A stretch of 25,203 bases of DNA, from positions 584 to 25,786 of the forward strand of contig DMBB01000152.1 of NCBI GenBank assembly GCA_003446295.1. The letters are read 5' to 3'. A program made the position numbers and the translations under genes. Under the pieces are notes generated by a model. It was not told the DNA's origin. It made no database searches and was given only the letters and a program-made list of their open reading frames with translations. Numbering within the stretch: position 1 is the first letter of the stretch; each line of letters opens with the position of its first letter. This DNA is from Erysipelotrichaceae bacterium. Lineage in GTDB: Bacteria; Bacillota_I; Bacilli_A; Erysipelotrichales; Erysipelotrichaceae. Shown piece by piece: positions 23,501-25,203 of the stretch.

Positions 23501-23710
23501 TCATTCTGACACAGATAACTGATCCGGTAAATCCGTATGTTTATATTTCATGGAATACAGCACGCTGCCGTCCATATGTCTGCCAAGCATGCGGATCGAA
23601 TACCGCGCAGTCAGCCGGTGCTTCTGTTCGTCTGTCAGACTGCCGATCCATCTCACATCCGCAGGCCAGCATTCTTTTGCCAGATACAATGTTTCTTCAA
23701 GCGTCGTCAT
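23501..23710 (-). CDS. Small hypothetical protein, 69 aa
   Basis: Not recognised. The frame is open further upstream, but GGAGG sits 8 bases before the ATG at 23710, giving a 69-residue product beginning MTTLEETLYLAKECWPADVR. It is soluble and mixed-charge, with two Trp residues close together (CWPADVRW), a basic middle (KHRLTARYSIRML) and no membrane segment or cysteine pair. It lies after the MATE gene on the same strand, but a terminator at 23747 separates them. It could be translated from read-through or from its own promoter, which I could not identify. Confidence 0.5.
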   Translation of the reverse strand: MTTLEETLYLAKECWPADVRWIGSLTDEQKHRLTARYSIRMLGRHMDGSVLYSMKYKHTDLPDQLSVSE

Positions 23711-23746
23711 ATGTTCATCCTCCGGGTCTATCATAAAAAAGCATGA

Positions 23747-23770
23747 CAAAAACGCTGTACTATATACAGC
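23747..23770 (-). terminator. Intrinsic terminator of the MATE gene
   Basis: On the minus strand GCTGTA (23770-23765), loop TATAG, TACAGC (23759-23754), then G and five Us. An overlapping CGCTGT/ACAGCG pairing is an alternative. It lies about 26 bases past the MATE stop codon. Confidence 0.8.
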
Positions 23771-23796
23771 ACAGCGCCTGGATTCAGATATCGTTT

Positions 23797-25140
23797 TCAA
23801 TCAAGCTTTGTCTTTTTCAGATATGACAGTCTGTAAAGGCAGTACATTGCAGCGGCAGCTTCCGAGATCCAGAATGCATACCATACATGCTCAATACCGC
23901 CGGCGCTCGCAAGAAGATAAGCACACGGGATCAGCGGAACGAACTGTCTCAGGAATGCGGCGGTCATATTCGTCATACCGTCTCCCAGGCCGGATGCGGC
24001 ATATCCTGTGATCAGTGAAAATGATGCAGGAATAAATGTCAGACAGATCTTATGCAGTGCAGGAACACCGACTGCCGTCATTTCCTCACCTGCATTGAAC
24101 AGTCCGAGCAATGCCTCTCCGTATATCCGGAATATCACTGTTCCGATCAGCGCGATCACAGCAGATGACGCATAGATCATCTTTGCGGCAGACATGATGC
24201 GTTCTTTGTTCCGCGCACCGTAATTGTAGCCGATGATGGGGATCGCTGCCTGTCCGAGTCCGTTCATCGGCATGAACAGGAAATTCTGGAGCTTGTAGTA
24301 GATGCCGAAGAACGCGACAGCTGTTGAGGAAAAAGGCAGCAGGATCGCATTGACTGCAGTTACCATCATACTGTTCATCGCATTCATGATAATTGTAGGC
24401 AGACCGACACGGTATATTCCGGCGATCCGTCTGCCTGTCAGCACAAATCCGTTTTTCAGCAGATCAATATCCTTGTTTTTCCGTATATTCAGATAAAGAC
24501 CGGCAAAGAAGCTGACCCACTGCCCGATGACAGTTGCATATGCAGCACCTTTGATCCCCATAGCAGGGCATCCGAACATACCGAAGATCATGATCGGATC
24601 CAGGATGATATTGGTAATGGCTCCGGATGCAAGCACGACCATGCTCAGAACGGCTTTTCCGGACGCCTGCAGCAGTCTCTGGAATACCATGCATACCAGA
24701 TTGCCCATGCAGTACACCATACAGATCCTCAGATACTCCGCGCACATCGAGGCGATCTCAGGATCATTTGTGAAATGTGAAGCCAGTGTCTGTGAGAAAA
24801 ACATGCCGGCGATCATAAATACCAGCGAGCTGAATACGGACAGCACCGTGCCTGTCTGGGCAGCTCTTCCGGCTTCCGCATAATCTTTCCTGCCCAGTGT
24901 CTGTGAAAGCAGTGCATTGACGCCGACTGATGTTCCGACGCCGACTGCGATCATCAGCATCTGTACAGGAAATGCCAGTGATGCTGCAGTCAAAGCACGT
25001 TCACTGATTCTTGCCACAAAGATACTGTCAACGATATTGTAAAGCGACTGTATCAGCAGTGATGCCATCATGGGCAGCGACATGGAGAAGACAAGCTGTC
25101 CCATGGGCATCGTTTCCATTTTGTTTGTTTTTTCTGTCAT
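23797..25140 (-). CDS. MATE family multidrug/cation antiporter
   Basis: 447 residues, normal for MATE transporters, with about 12 membrane helices in two similar halves. The first half opens with QLVFSMSLPMMASLLIQSLYNIVDSIFVARISERALTA, the helix 1-2 signature of the NorM/DinF branch. The second half repeats it as GLPTIIMNAMNSMMVTAVNAIL and NGLGQAAIPIIGYNYGARN. Such pumps export cationic drugs, dyes or metabolites using Na+ or H+. The ATG has GGGAGG 7 bases upstream. A 44-base hairpin with seven Us lies directly before that site, so the gene is probably controlled by transcription attenuation or read-through. Downstream the terminator at 23747 closes the unit. Confidence 0.92.
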   Translation of the reverse strand: MTEKTNKMETMPMGQLVFSMSLPMMASLLIQSLYNIVDSIFVARISERALTAASLAFPVQMLMIAVGVGTSVGVNALLSQTLGRKDYAEAGRAAQTGTVLSVFSSLVFMIAGMFFSQTLASHFTNDPEIASMCAEYLRICMVYCMGNLVCMVFQRLLQASGKAVLSMVVLASGAITNIILDPIMIFGMFGCPAMGIKGAAYATVIGQWVSFFAGLYLNIRKNKDIDLLKNGFVLTGRRIAGIYRVGLPTIIMNAMNSMMVTAVNAILLPFSSTAVAFFGIYYKLQNFLFMPMNGLGQAAIPIIGYNYGARNKERIMSAAKMIYASSAVIALIGTVIFRIYGEALLGLFNAGEEMTAVGVPALHKICLTFIPASFSLITGYAASGLGDGMTNMTAAFLRQFVPLIPCAYLLASAGGIEHVWYAFWISEAAAAMYCLYRLSYLKKTKLD

Positions 25141-25153
25141 ATAAACCTCCCGT

Positions 25154-25202
25154 AAAAAAATGCGTCAAACACCGGGTCAAGCAGTCCCGTATTTCACGCA
25201 TT
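25154..25202 (-). terminator. Terminator hairpin directly before the MATE ribosome binding site (possible attenuator)
   Basis: On the minus strand AATGCGT (25202-25196) pairs with ACGCATT (25165-25159). The stem continues past a G-G mismatch with AAATAC/GTGTTT (one G-U) and GGG/CCC around a 9-base loop, and is followed by a 7-U run. The U-run ends only 2-3 bases before the GGGAGG of the MATE gene. The window edge cuts off the sequence upstream. Confidence 0.8.
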
Positions 25203-25203
25203 A

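Noticed and set aside
25130..25175. TTGACG and TTTATA on the minus strand with a 17-bp spacer as a MATE promoter
   Set aside because: The supposed -10 box would overlap the MATE start codon, so it cannot drive the full gene, and the -35 box is within the terminator stem.

Overview
The window reads like the chromosome of a fermentative Gram-positive bacterium of the Bacillota, possibly Erysipelotrichia or a neighbouring clostridial class (inference; no rRNA or other marker gene is present). The signs are AGGAGG-type ribosome binding sites before most genes, a perfect CcpA-type cre site, many short U-tailed intrinsic terminators, dense packing, moderate GC, and a mix of sugar enzymes, an Opp/Dpp peptide transporter and a MATE pump. 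I saw no rRNA, tRNA, insertion sequence, CRISPR array or phage gene.

Layout. 1-1165 (-): two ATPase subunits of an oligopeptide ABC importer; the second runs off the left edge. 1383-3946 (+): an S9 prolyl-oligopeptidase-like peptidase and a divergent guanylate-kinase-like protein. Peptide uptake and peptide cleavage therefore sit head to head. 4167-7915 (-): glycogen branching enzyme, a Cof-type HAD phosphatase and an alpha/beta hydrolase, probably one operon. 8050-10007 (-): a membrane-anchored SAM methyltransferase followed by a P-loop/CYTH-like protein resembling Ttd14. 10247-10771 (+): a small nitroreductase.

10975-15444 looks like a sugar-acid module. An SLC13/DASS-type permease and an enolase-superfamily acid-sugar dehydratase run leftward. 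Two overlapping LysR-type regulators run rightward. The AT-rich gap between them holds a promoter in each direction and an 11-bp-arm inverted repeat.

15521-20689 holds two divergent gene pairs that may handle an amino-sugar or acylated glycoconjugate. GH13 glucosidase and an M20 peptidase/amidohydrolase run leftward; a GPH (MelB-like) symporter and a PIG-L type deacetylase run rightward.

20690-25203: a noncoding stretch with terminators and a probable metallophosphoesterase remnant, then on the minus strand an MBL-fold hydrolase with a cre site, a Nudix hydrolase whose promoter implies a leaderless mRNA, a YhhN membrane protein, a possible frameshifted remnant, a 69-aa orphan and a MATE transporter. 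The MATE gene has a strong terminator hairpin directly in front of its ribosome binding site.

I did not find a clearly new multi-gene defence or mobile system. The best leads are the Ttd14-like/methyltransferase pair, the guanylate-kinase paralogue with altered catalytic motifs, the apparent attenuator before the MATE gene, the leaderless Nudix gene and the divergent glycoconjugate locus.
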